Positions 1-10,900 of a stretch of DNA of 34,795 nucleotides are shown piece after piece. This DNA is from an uncultured Neisseriaceae bacterium (GTDB lineage Bacteria; Pseudomonadota; Gammaproteobacteria; Burkholderiales; Neisseriaceae). The notes beneath the pieces were generated by a model that worked only from the letters and a program-made list of their open reading frames with translations, searched no databases and had not been told where the DNA came from. Where the stretch lies: NCBI GenBank assembly GCA_946481965.1, contig CAMLPN010000022.1:1-34795 (forward strand). The letters are read 5' to 3'. The translations under genes and the position numbers were made by a program. Every line of letters begins with the position of its first letter. Positions within the stretch are counted from its first letter, which is position 1.

Positions 1-22
1 AATAGTCGGATATAGTATATAT

Positions 23-424
23 ATGTTGGGTAACATGGGATGGAACTATTTTGAAGATTGTGATAGGGCTGGTTCCGCTGCTTTTTTAAGTTATTGTGGT
101 ATTGGCTACGTTTTAGTAGTAATAATTAAAAATTTCATTAAATCCTTTAAAAACATCAAAGCTGGTTCTAAAAATAAAGCCTTTTCATTGAAATTCCTAA
201 TATTTTTGTTTATTTGTTTTGTAAGTTTTTTAATATTTTGGCATAAAACAGTATTCTTTTACTTTTTCACAAAAGTTGAAGATATAATAAATAATTCAGT
301 TCTTTTACTTTTTTACTATTCACAATTGATCATTTTTTTTATAGTTGCTTGTGGCTTATTTATTCTAATTATAACCAAATTGATCTATTGTATGAGTTCA
401 AAGCTTAAAAATTTGAACCAGTGA
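23..424 (+). CDS. Small membrane protein of unknown function, possibly 5'-truncated
   Basis: I do not recognise this 133-residue protein. It has about three hydrophobic segments (roughly residues 19-40, 53-80 and 92-123) separated by short lysine-rich loops, so it is probably an inner-membrane protein. The N-terminal part carries an acidic/cysteine motif, FEDCDRAG, just before the first membrane segment. There is no convincing ribosome binding site before the ATG at 23, and the frame stays open back to base 2, so the true start may lie outside the window. Base composition is far more AT-rich than the housekeeping genes to the right, suggesting transfer or relaxed selection. A decayed paralogue lies at 701-997. 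Small AT-rich membrane proteins with degenerate neighbours occur as orphan immunity genes at toxin loci, but no toxin is visible here, so that role is only a guess. Confidence 0.6.
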   Translation: MLGNMGWNYFEDCDRAGSAAFLSYCGIGYVLVVIIKNFIKSFKNIKAGSKNKAFSLKFLIFLFICFVSFLIFWHKTVFFYFFTKVEDIINNSVLLLFYYSQLIIFFIVACGLFILIITKLIYCMSSKLKNLNQ

Positions 425-1725
425 TGAAAATTATCTGACTTAGCAAAATGTTTATTTTTTATCGATATCAAGTAGTATACAAATCCGCTCAGCATCGATA
501 TCTTTCTAAACAAGAATAATTTTTTCTATTAATATTATGGCTGGAAATAGCCGCAATTTCTAGCAAAATTTATTAATTAACTGATTTAGTGAAATCATTA
601 CTACCTGTATACGAATTTGTGTAAAACAGGAGAGTGTATTTTTAATCTAACAAAATATTCTATACTTAACACATAAATTATAAAAAAATATATATATTAT
701 TATTACGTTGGAGATTGTGATAGAGCATAGTCAACTACTTTTTTTGGATTTTGTGAACTTATCTACTTTTTTGGGGTAACAATAAAAATTTTATTAAACT
801 ATTTAAAAAGATTATTGCATTATTCAAAAAATGAACAAACAAATAGAGAAATCTGAATTTGTTATCTGCATTTATATATATTTTTTGGAGTCACGACTGA
901 ATATCAAAATCAGTTTGAAGTATATATTTTAGAGAATCAAGTTAAAATAATCTCAATTATTAGAATTCATTTTTTTGAGTTAAATATACTTGTCTAATCT
1001 TTTTGCCGATAAACTGTATGGCTATCAAAATCAATACTCAACCATGAAAGATCATTTGTTTTGATAATTATTTAAATTAAGAACAATATTAAAATTAAGA
1101 TATGATTTCGTTTTAATAATTCGCGGTTTTAACATTATTGGGCCTACCGCTAAGATAATGACAATCCTGATAGTCATTTAATTGATTTATTTTATAATTT
1201 CTTTCAACACTTTTTCTTACAGTCCAGGTCATTAATAGTGAAAATTCATAAAAATGGATTGGATTTGGTAAATTTAAAATCTGGTAATCTGGTATTACTG
1301 ATTTTATTTATCATCAACATATTCATCTTTATATCATCTTTTTAAATTCAATTTGAACTTTATGCATGCATAGCATATTCTGACTGACCAATTTATTTGT
1401 CTATCACTATCATTCAATTAAATCATGATCAATTATTAAATTAATTTGTTTGCATAACTTATTAAAACTGATCTGCATGTAGGAATAGTAGCGCTTCACT
1501 ATTTCAAATTAAAAAAAAATATGTGATACGATTTTTCAAGGAAATCAACTTATTTCACTGTTAAAATATAAATAAGATTGGCAATTGGTATATTGTCGCA
1601 ATTATTTATTGGACTCTTCAAAATCTAATATCGGTTAAACTTATATACACAATCAAATGGATTAAACAGTCAAAATATTATTTTTCTTCGTCAATAATAA
1701 TATTTATTACCAATCTTGCTAAATT
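425..1725. other. 1.3-kb AT-rich gap containing one pseudogene
   Basis: Apart from the decayed paralogue at 701-997, no stretch here has a convincing reading frame on either strand. The rest is extremely AT-rich with frequent stops. A short stem (GAATAGT / ACTATTTC, near 1485-1505) and an AT-only inverted repeat (AATATTATT / AATAATATT, about 1675-1710) lie downstream of relA. Neither has the GC-rich stem plus T-run needed for a confident terminator call. Confidence 0.5.
701..997 (+). pseudogene. Decayed paralogue of the membrane protein at 23-424
   Basis: Reading one continuous frame gives GDCDRA, a stop (TAG 728-730), then STTFFGFCELIYFFGVTIK. This matches the EDCDRAGSAAFLSYCGIGYVLVVIIK stretch of the upstream gene position by position. 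The frame continues through a lysine-rich loop, a second stop (TGA 854-856) and another hydrophobic tract ending at TAA 995-997. That last tract aligns loosely with the third membrane region of the upstream gene. No start codon or ribosome binding site remains at the front. It is a dead tandem copy in which the frame was kept but two nonsense mutations have accumulated. Confidence 0.7.
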
Positions 1726-3936
1726 CTACAGACGGGTAACTGACAATACACCTTTAACGTCACTTATATTACTGATAACACGTGGTAAATCATTAACCTG
1801 CCGAACTTCAACGGTAAAACGTAGTTTTGCTTCGAGATCTCTGGACATGGTTTGTACCGCAGTGACATTCAAATGATTACGCGCCAGCGTTTCAGATATA
1901 TCTCGTAACAGACCGCTACGATCCTGTGCGCGTATTTCGATATCAATGGCAAATATCTGACTTGCTGATTGTGCGGTCCATGCCGCCGGTAATACTTTAT
2001 CAGGGGAGATCTGGGCAAGATATTGAAAAGATTTACAGCTTTTCCGGTGTATCGATACGCCACGCTCCCGGGTGACAAAGCCAATAATGTCATCACCAAA
2101 AGCAGGTTTACAGCATTTAGCCAATGTCGTTAATAACCCATCCTCGCCATCAACCAGCACACCACTGGAATTTGCTTTAATTTTACTTTGCTTCACCAGA
2201 TGAGTTTCAGTCACTGCTGGTTCTGGTTTCTCCAGCATGTTACCTACAGCTTTCTGTATAAGTCTGCTGGAAACCTCGCCCTGCCCCATCGCCATATACA
2301 ATTCATCCACGCCATTAAAGCCCAGCGCTTCAGCAAGTTTATGAATATTAGGCTGAGCCTGCATTTTAGCCAGTTGTTTATCCAGCGCATTGCGTCCAGA
2401 TTCTCGCACTGTTTCGCCATTTTGCTGACGAATAAAGGCTCGTATTTTACTAATGGCTTTATTACTTTTTACCCAGCCATCATGCAACCAATTGACAGAA
2501 GGACTGCCTTCACGAGCAGTAATAATTTCTACGCGTTGGCCATTTTCCAATGCCGTCGATAAAGGAACAATTTGTCCGTTTACCTTGGCTCCACGACAGC
2601 GGTTACCGATATCCGTATGCAGAGCATAAGCAAAATCTATCGGAGTGGCACCGGCCGGCAGAGAAAATACTTTGCCATGCGGTGACAAGACATAAATGGT
2701 ATCGTTAAATAGTTCAGTCTGAAAGGCGCGCGATAAATCTTCCCGCTCACTTTCACTATCTGTTATGTTTTCCCGCCATTCCAGCAATTGGCGCAGCCAT
2801 GCTATTTTGTGCTCATAGACTTCGTTACCTTTGCCACCTTCTTTATAGCGCCAGTGCGCTGCCACACCAAATTCGGCATAGCGATGCATATCAAAGGTTC
2901 GAATCTGAATTTCTACGCCTTTATCTTCCGGTCCAACCACAACTGTATGCAGGCTTTGATAATCATTTGGTTTAGGGTGGGCAATATAATCGTCAAACTC
3001 ACCTGGAATAGGTTGCCATAGACTATGGACTATCCCAAGAGCTGCATAGCAGTCAGCAACGGTATCAACCAGAATACGTACTGCCCGAATATCATACAAA
3101 CCTTTAAAATCTAGCTTTTTCTTTACCATTTTACGGTAAATGGAATAAATATGCTTCGGTCTGCCTGCCACCTCAAAGTGCATATTTAGTCGCCCTAACT
3201 GCGATTTTATCGTCTCTACAAACTGATTGATATAATCCAGTCGTTCGGTACGCTTTTCATCCAGTAGTCGCGCAATTTGTTTGTATTCATCAGGATTTTG
3301 ATAACGGAAGCTTAAATCTTCAAGTTGCCATTTCAATTGCCATACACCTAATCGGTTTGCCAAAGGAGCAAAAATAGCCATGGTTTCTTTAGCAATACTT
3401 TTGCGCAAGGCTTCATCAGTAACCTGACTGAGATAATTCATCGTCTGGGTGCGCATGGCCAGTTTGATCAGCACCACGCGAATATCCGACACCATCGCTA
3501 ATAACATCTGCCGCATAGCTTCGGCTTGCTGCTGCCGTTCCTCATGCGTTGCCATGTGATTAGCACCGACAAAATAGGTGAGTTTCTGTACCTGATCCAA
3601 ACCCGATACCAGTTGTACCACACTATCACCGCATAGCTCTTTAACAATAATTTTCCAATCCGGCAAAAAATTAGGTATATATGAAAGTATGGTAGCAGCA
3701 ACCGCATCCGCCATCAGGTCCATATCTGCCACAGTTTTCGCACTAATAAACAGATTGGAAAAAAGATTTTCTCCGCTATAGGTACACGCATCATTAGGAT
3801 AATGGTTTTTCATCAGTGTATAAGCGTGTTGCAGCATCTTCTGTGCAGAGTCCGGCAATGCAGCAATGTATTGTTCCAGCCACGGATCTGATTGGCTACA
3901 TAAAACTTTAGACGCCTGATTTTGAGTGCTTACCAT
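1726..3936 (-). CDS. relA: GTP pyrophosphokinase RelA ((p)ppGpp synthetase I)
   Basis: This long RSH-family enzyme (736 residues) makes (p)ppGpp from ATP and GTP/GDP on stalled ribosomes during amino-acid starvation. The synthetase domain shows the acidic EFDD motif followed by PKPNDYQSLH (about residues 313-330), the form found in RelA rather than the basic RxKD form of bifunctional SpoT. The N-terminal region lacks the HD-phosphohydrolase HDxxED motif, with FVGANHMA where RelA is degenerate, so hydrolase activity is probably lost. A TGS domain follows at about 412-472, then a conserved CCKP cysteine region near 610 and a C-terminal ACT domain from about 655. It diverges from apt across 195 bases. 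A SpoT-type hydrolase is expected elsewhere in the genome. Confidence 0.95.
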   Translation of the reverse strand: MVSTQNQASKVLCSQSDPWLEQYIAALPDSAQKMLQHAYTLMKNHYPNDACTYSGENLFSNLFISAKTVADMDLMADAVAATILSYIPNFLPDWKIIVKELCGDSVVQLVSGLDQVQKLTYFVGANHMATHEERQQQAEAMRQMLLAMVSDIRVVLIKLAMRTQTMNYLSQVTDEALRKSIAKETMAIFAPLANRLGVWQLKWQLEDLSFRYQNPDEYKQIARLLDEKRTERLDYINQFVETIKSQLGRLNMHFEVAGRPKHIYSIYRKMVKKKLDFKGLYDIRAVRILVDTVADCYAALGIVHSLWQPIPGEFDDYIAHPKPNDYQSLHTVVVGPEDKGVEIQIRTFDMHRYAEFGVAAHWRYKEGGKGNEVYEHKIAWLRQLLEWRENITDSESEREDLSRAFQTELFNDTIYVLSPHGKVFSLPAGATPIDFAYALHTDIGNRCRGAKVNGQIVPLSTALENGQRVEIITAREGSPSVNWLHDGWVKSNKAISKIRAFIRQQNGETVRESGRNALDKQLAKMQAQPNIHKLAEALGFNGVDELYMAMGQGEVSSRLIQKAVGNMLEKPEPAVTETHLVKQSKIKANSSGVLVDGEDGLLTTLAKCCKPAFGDDIIGFVTRERGVSIHRKSCKSFQYLAQISPDKVLPAAWTAQSASQIFAIDIEIRAQDRSGLLRDISETLARNHLNVTAVQTMSRDLEAKLRFTVEVRQVNDLPRVISNISDVKGVLSVTRL

Positions 3937-4046
3937 ACCATTGACCTGTTGATTTAGGTAAATTATTCATGTAATTGTAACAAAACCCACTGTATTATGC
4001 TTTATTATAGGCTGTCTAAACAGTCGAATAATGCTATGATGCGCAC

Positions 4047-4105
4047 CTTTCGCATACACTATATGCCGATGATAGCGTGCGTCTGGCGTTTATAACTTTC
4101 GCATA
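4047..4105. repeat. Pair of 10-bp direct repeats upstream of apt
   Basis: CTTTCGCATA occurs at 4047-4056 and again at 4096-4105, 49 bases apart start to start, in the divergent relA/apt leader. Each copy is followed by a related AT-rich stretch (cACTATATG, and tAGTATTC). The second copy ends 26 bases before the apt start codon. The spacing is close to five helical turns, so a protein binding both on one face is possible, but nothing identifies one. Confidence 0.35.
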
Positions 4106-4131
4106 TAGTATTCATTTTTAAAGGATTTATA

Positions 4132-4716
4132 ATGCAGACTCACCCTGAAGTCATTGGTGTTGACGCGTTAGCTGCAAAAATTCGCAAAATTCCTAACTGG
4201 CCTCAGGAAGGAATATTATTTCATGACATTACGCCAGTTTTACAGAGCCCCCAGTATTTTCGTTTACTGGTAGATTTGATGGTTTATCGGTATATGGATC
4301 AGAAAATTGACGTGGTTGCTGGACTGGATGCACGAGGCTTTATTATCGGTGCTGCTTTGGCTTATCAGCTTAATGTCGGCTTTGTACCGATTCGTAAAAA
4401 AGGTAAATTGCCTTTTAATACCATCGCTGAAAGCTATGAGCTTGAATACGGCCACGCCACTATCGAAATGCACACCGATGCCGTTAAACCGGGAACGCGT
4501 GTTTTACTGGTAGATGATCTGGTTGCCACTGGCGGTACTATGACTGCCGGAGTCAAACTAATACGCAAATTAGGTGCTGAGGTTGTTGAAGCAGCTGCCA
4601 TCATCGAATTTACCGATTTACCGGGTGGAAAAAAAATTCGGGATGAAAATGTGCCACTGTTTACCCTATACCAAAATTCTGGTTCGGTGGATCAATTCAC
4701 TTCTTCTGGCGAGTAA
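4132..4716 (+). CDS. apt: Adenine phosphoribosyltransferase
   Basis: This enzyme converts adenine and PRPP to AMP in cytoplasmic purine salvage. The type I phosphoribosyltransferase PRPP-binding signature [13 protein letters not shown] sits at residues 124-136, with the expected paired acidic residues. An upstream AGLDARGF segment matches the family's nucleotide-binding region. At 194 residues it is slightly longer than the usual 170-185, with the extra length in the N-terminal lead (residues 1-20). The ATG is preceded by AAAGGA at a good distance. The gene stands alone, diverging from relA and convergent with kdsA, and is followed by an intrinsic terminator. Confidence 0.95.
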   Translation: MQTHPEVIGVDALAAKIRKIPNWPQEGILFHDITPVLQSPQYFRLLVDLMVYRYMDQKIDVVAGLDARGFIIGAALAYQLNVGFVPIRKKGKLPFNTIAESYELEYGHATIEMHTDAVKPGTRVLLVDDLVATGGTMTAGVKLIRKLGAEVVEAAAIIEFTDLPGGKKIRDENVPLFTLYQNSGSVDQFTSSGE

Positions 4717-4736
4717 TCTACTCAGCCGCTAAAATT

Positions 4737-4764
4737 AAAGCAGAGTCAAAAAAACTCTGCTTTT
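4737..4764. terminator. Bidirectional intrinsic terminator between apt and kdsA
   Basis: A perfect 10-bp stem (AAAGCAGAGT at 4737-4746, ACTCTGCTTT at 4754-4763) closes a 7-base loop. The T-rich arm ends transcripts from apt, and the A-rich left arm gives the equivalent U-tract on the minus strand for kdsA, whose stop is 15 bases away. Confidence 0.85.
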
Positions 4765-4778
4765 GTCATTTTACCTAG

Positions 4779-6094
<1,316 letters not shown>

Positions 6095-7975
6095 TTGGCT
6101 TATTTCACTCATAAACGATTATCATTGCTGCTAATAAGTTTATTACTGCAAAGCACTTGCTTTGCAGTATATGCTTTAGATATACCAGCAGATAACGAAC
6201 AAGCCGAGGATATTCCGCAGAAAATAAATGGCTTTTTGCATCGTCTTTTTCATCGTGATCAGGTGCAGAATATTACCAAAAACCAGCCTCCGAAAACACC
6301 GCGGGTTGCAGTTAATATCGATGTCAACAATTCTGCCTTGAAAAAACTCATCATCAGTCATTTACCGCTGATTACCCAGCAACTGGTTGAAGAACTTGAT
6401 GATGAGCAAATCAGTTTTCTGGCCGAAGAAGCACCTCAACAAACTCAGACCATGCTGGAAACCGAAGGTTACTTTAATGCTAAAGTCAGCATTGAAAAAC
6501 AAGCGAATAGTTATATCATTCACATTACTCCGGGTCCACGCACTAAAATTGAAAATGTAAATGTTGCTCTAGATGGCTCTGTAACCAGCGACGATGATTT
6601 GACTAACTACTACAAAAATGCCATTGATAACTGGGTATTACCTGTTGGCGATCCTTTCACCCAGAGTAACTGGTCAGCAAGTAAATCATCGGTTCTGACC
6701 GCCATTGTGCGTAAAAAATACCCCCTTGCTACCATCAAAAGCAGTCGTGCCACTATTGACCCTAAAAAAAATCTGGCCGATCTGGCACTAACGGTTGACA
6801 GCAAGCAACCCGTATATTTCGGTGATATCCATGTTACCGGTGCGCAACGTTATCCGGTAACAATTATTACCGGTATGGCCGATTTTGCTCCCGGCAGTCC
6901 TTATGATCTGGATAAATTGCTAGATTATCAGCAGGCTTTGGAACAAGACAGCCATTATAGTAACGCTGTGGTGCGTGCAGATTTTGATAACATGGAAAAT
7001 GATCATGTACCGGTACTGGTTAAAATCAGTGAGATGAAAAAACAAAGACTGACCTTTGGCTTACGGTATGACTCAAAAAATGGCCCCGGTTTTCGTGGCG
7101 GATATGATTATTATGATCTTTTTCATAAAGGCTATGTTGGTTCTACGCTGCTGGATACCGACCGTTATGAAACAACATTTGGTTTAGGGATCAGTCAGCC
7201 CAGAAACAATCATGGACATTTCTGGACATCTAACCTGAATTATACTCACTCAACAGTACAACATCTCAAATCGCATGCCTTAACCAGTGGTATCTGGCAT
7301 GTGCGTGATCGTAACGGTATCGATTCACGACTGGGTCTAGAATATATTACTGAAAGTAGTAAAATTGAAGATGGTCCAAATTTAGGACACAGTTATGCCA
7401 CTATGCTCACTGCATCATGGAAACGTCAGAACATTGAAACACAATTGCGTCCCGCTAACGGCTACTATTTTGAAGGTAAAATTGGGTCCACCTTAGGAAA
7501 ACTGGCCTCTTCGGCCTCTATGCAGCGTATCTGGGCCAATGCTGGATATTACTATACACCGGAAAATAAACAATATGGCACCTGGCTTTTACGTGGTCAG
7601 CTTGGTTACGTTCATACTGGCGATACCATAAATGTTCCAACCAATTTGATGTTTCGCGCTGGTGGTGCCAATAGTGTTCGTGGTTACGAACTGGATAGTA
7701 TTGGTTTGAAAAGTATTAATGACTCAGTATTGCCTAACCGCGCTCTCGCTGTCGCTAGCGTAGAGTATCAGGTTCCAGTATATAAAGATTTCTCTCTAGC
7801 ATTATTTCATGATGCCGGTTCCGTATCGAAGAGATTCAGTAATACAAATTGGTATCAAGGTACAGGTTTAGGACTGCGCTGGTTTAGTCCGGTAGCCCCT
7901 TTTGCATTTGATATTGCCTATGGCCATCATGATGAAAAATGGCGCTGGTCGATCAATTTAGGAACAAAATTCTGA
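6095..7975 (+). CDS. tamA: Translocation and assembly module subunit TamA (Omp85 family)
   Basis: TamA is an outer-membrane beta-barrel of the Omp85 family that, with TamB, assembles outer-membrane proteins and moves phospholipid across the envelope. The start is TTG, supported by AGGA six bases upstream and by an immediate signal peptide (hydrophobic about residues 9-24, ending FAVYA) with no better ATG. POTRA-type domains occupy about residues 45-320. A 16-stranded barrel follows, with the diagnostic loop-6 motif VRGY near residue 528 (in GGANSVRGYELDS), and the protein ends in the aromatic KF typical of barrel C-termini. Its 626 residues fit the family. The stop codon overlaps the tamB start by one base (TGATG), so the two are translationally coupled. 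Confidence 0.93.
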   Translation: MAYFTHKRLSLLLISLLLQSTCFAVYALDIPADNEQAEDIPQKINGFLHRLFHRDQVQNITKNQPPKTPRVAVNIDVNNSALKKLIISHLPLITQQLVEELDDEQISFLAEEAPQQTQTMLETEGYFNAKVSIEKQANSYIIHITPGPRTKIENVNVALDGSVTSDDDLTNYYKNAIDNWVLPVGDPFTQSNWSASKSSVLTAIVRKKYPLATIKSSRATIDPKKNLADLALTVDSKQPVYFGDIHVTGAQRYPVTIITGMADFAPGSPYDLDKLLDYQQALEQDSHYSNAVVRADFDNMENDHVPVLVKISEMKKQRLTFGLRYDSKNGPGFRGGYDYYDLFHKGYVGSTLLDTDRYETTFGLGISQPRNNHGHFWTSNLNYTHSTVQHLKSHALTSGIWHVRDRNGIDSRLGLEYITESSKIEDGPNLGHSYATMLTASWKRQNIETQLRPANGYYFEGKIGSTLGKLASSASMQRIWANAGYYYTPENKQYGTWLLRGQLGYVHTGDTINVPTNLMFRAGGANSVRGYELDSIGLKSINDSVLPNRALAVASVEYQVPVYKDFSLALFHDAGSVSKRFSNTNWYQGTGLGLRWFSPVAPFAFDIAYGHHDEKWRWSINLGTKF

Positions 7976-10900
7976 TGACCGAATCTACTGCTAATCCTCC
8001 TAATCCGGCACCGCCAACATCTACAGACAAACCAGCTGCCACCTCATCACCACTGAGACGCAAAAAAAACTGGCTGAAAACTATTCTGCAGGTATCTCTG
8101 ATATTATTAGCGCTACTGCTCAGTTTAACTTTGTGGATAATCACTACTCATTCTGGTTTGCGTTTCGGCATATTAACGGTACCTAAGTGGTTTGGAATCA
8201 ACATCACTGCAGAGCAACTCAGCGGTAGCATATGGCAAGGTTTTAGTGGGCGTAATGTTCAGGTAAACAATCGTAATTTTGATTTGCATATCGAAAAAGT
8301 TAAACTGGATTGGAACAATCAAGAAATATGGCATAGGCATTTACATATCAAATTATTGGAAGTAGGTAACTTAAATTACATTGGGCATAGCGAACCAGCT
8401 CCCAAACCTGCTCCTACTCTACCTCGAAGTATCAAACTACCTGTAAAAATCACTGCTGATAAAATTATTTTAGGTGGCTTAAATCTCGGAAAAAAACATA
8501 ACCCAATTTTGGCTGCTACACAGGCCAGCTATGTATATGATCATAAACAGCATGAGCTGATTATCAATGAATTAAACACTCTATGGCAAACCATTCACGG
8601 TAAGCTGACCATTAAAACACAAACACCTTTTGCTTTAAGCGGTAACCTTGATGGTTCAGGTGAACTGGATAAAAAAGCCGTGCAAAGTGCAGCCTTACTT
8701 CAAGGTAGCCTGCAACAACCTGATTTATTTGCCCGACTAGATGGCGACAATATCCATTTTCGCACCCATATCATACTCAGACCCTATGCACTAAAACTGA
8801 ACCACAAAATTGTTAACCTAAATATACAAGGTCAACACATTAATCCAGCGGCATTTTTTTCCAACCTACCCATGGCCGACCTGAACATGAATGTTGATCT
8901 TTCACCACTTTCTGATAACTCAGAGAGTCTGGCTGGACATATTAAGCTAGGAAACGAAAAACCTCTTGCTTACAACGATACTCATGTCAGAGGACTACCC
9001 ATACGAAGTATTGAAGGTGACATTAATATTGATAACACTGGAAGAATGATACTGCCGAGCTTGACTTCCAAGTTATTACAACAAGGTCTAATTATTACCA
9101 AAGGTTATATCAATACTGCTGGCAAACAACTCGAATTAAACAACCAACTGTTGCGTATCTACACTAAGGACGCACTGGCAAACAACCTGCCTGGATCATT
9201 AAATGGTAACATTCGCGTATTTGGTTCTTTCAATGGGTTAAATACCCAGTGGCAACTGATAACAGAAAAAGCCACCAGTGATGGATTGCTACAAATTGTC
9301 ACCGATGAAGAAAATCATCAGCGCACCTTATTATTGGATAAGTTAAATATCACACCTAATGGTGGTGGTAATTTCACGGCCAAAGGTAGTCTGGCTTTGT
9401 ATCAGGATCAAACACTCCAAATTGATATCAACAGTAATAATTTTAATCCAGCCAAACTCAATGACACCTTTCCTAGCGGAAGTATTAATGGTCACATAGA
9501 TGCTTCCGGCAAACTGGCAAAGGATACAGACATTCAGGTAAAAATGTTGTGGCACAACAGCATACTTTCTAATGCTCCTCTAGCAGGTAAAGCTAATATT
9601 CACTACCGTAAACAGCACTTGGAACAAACGGATATCTTTATTAATCTCGGTCCAAACCGTATTAATGGAACGGGCAGTTTTGGCAAAAATGGCGATAAAC
9701 TTAATTTGGATATTAATGCACCTAATCTGAGTTTATTTGGCTTTGGTATAAAAGGATTACTAACCACAAAAGGATTTATCGCTGGAGAACCTAAAAAACT
9801 GACTGCCAACATCAGCGGAGCAGCGCGTAATCTTGAAATTGCCCAACTAATCAATATTAACCAATTGGATTTCAAGTTAAATGGCTCACCAGATATCAGC
9901 CAGCCATTACTGCTTAACCTGAATGCCGATCACATCTCTATCAATGGTAATAGCAAAAACAATTCTACCGTGATCAATAACACCGATATCAAAATAAACG
10001 GTAGAGGTAATCAACACCATATTCAAGGTAACGGTAACCTTTTGCTTGACGGAAAACCTTATAACCTAAATCTTAACGCTAATGGTGGTCTGGATCAGAA
10101 TTATCAATGGCATGGTCGCGTTAATATTCTTGATATTAACGGCACCCTTAATCTTAAATTGCTTAATCCTATTCAACTGGAAGCTGGACCGCAACGTATT
10201 AACATGCAAAATGCTCGCTGGGCAGCACTGGGTGGCAGTCTTATTTTGAATAAACTAAACTGGGAAAAAAATAACGGATTATCCACTCATGGCAACGCCA
10301 GCAATCTAGCCATACGCGAGTTGCATAACCTGATTGAGCGAAGAAATAATAAAATGGCCATGTCCGTAGCTGGCAAAAATAGCAGTGGTGAACCTAACAA
10401 CTTTCTATCCTGGCTATTTGGGCAAAATCTAACTCTGGGTGGTGACTGGAATTTTAATTACGGTCAAAATATGCAGGGCTATCTTAAAATTTATCAGCAA
10501 GCTGGTGATATTATTCTGCCACAACATCAGCAGAGCCTAAATCTGCATAATTTACGCTTAGATACGCAGTTTCAAGGTGGGCATATCAACAACCACCTGA
10601 GCACTCTGACCCGGTATGGCAATGCAGATGCAATTCTGATTATCAATAAAAATTCATTGAGTAAACTAAGCAATGCTCCAATAAGTGGACGTATTAAAAT
10701 TGATCTGCCCGACCTGAGCACAACCAAAAATCTATTGCCAATTGGTATGCAGCTCAAAGGCACAATGCATGCCGATGCCGCCATTAATGGCCAGCTTAGC
10801 GAACCTTTATTAAATGGATCCTTATCCGGCACCAACCTTTATTATCGCGATCAGACCAATGGTACTATTCTAGAAAACGGCAGCCTCAAAAGTCATTTTC

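Noticed and set aside
7939..7974. Upstream ATG for tamB inside tamA
   Set aside because: It would overlap the tamA coding region by 36 bases, whereas the ATG overlapping the tamA stop gives the standard coupled arrangement.
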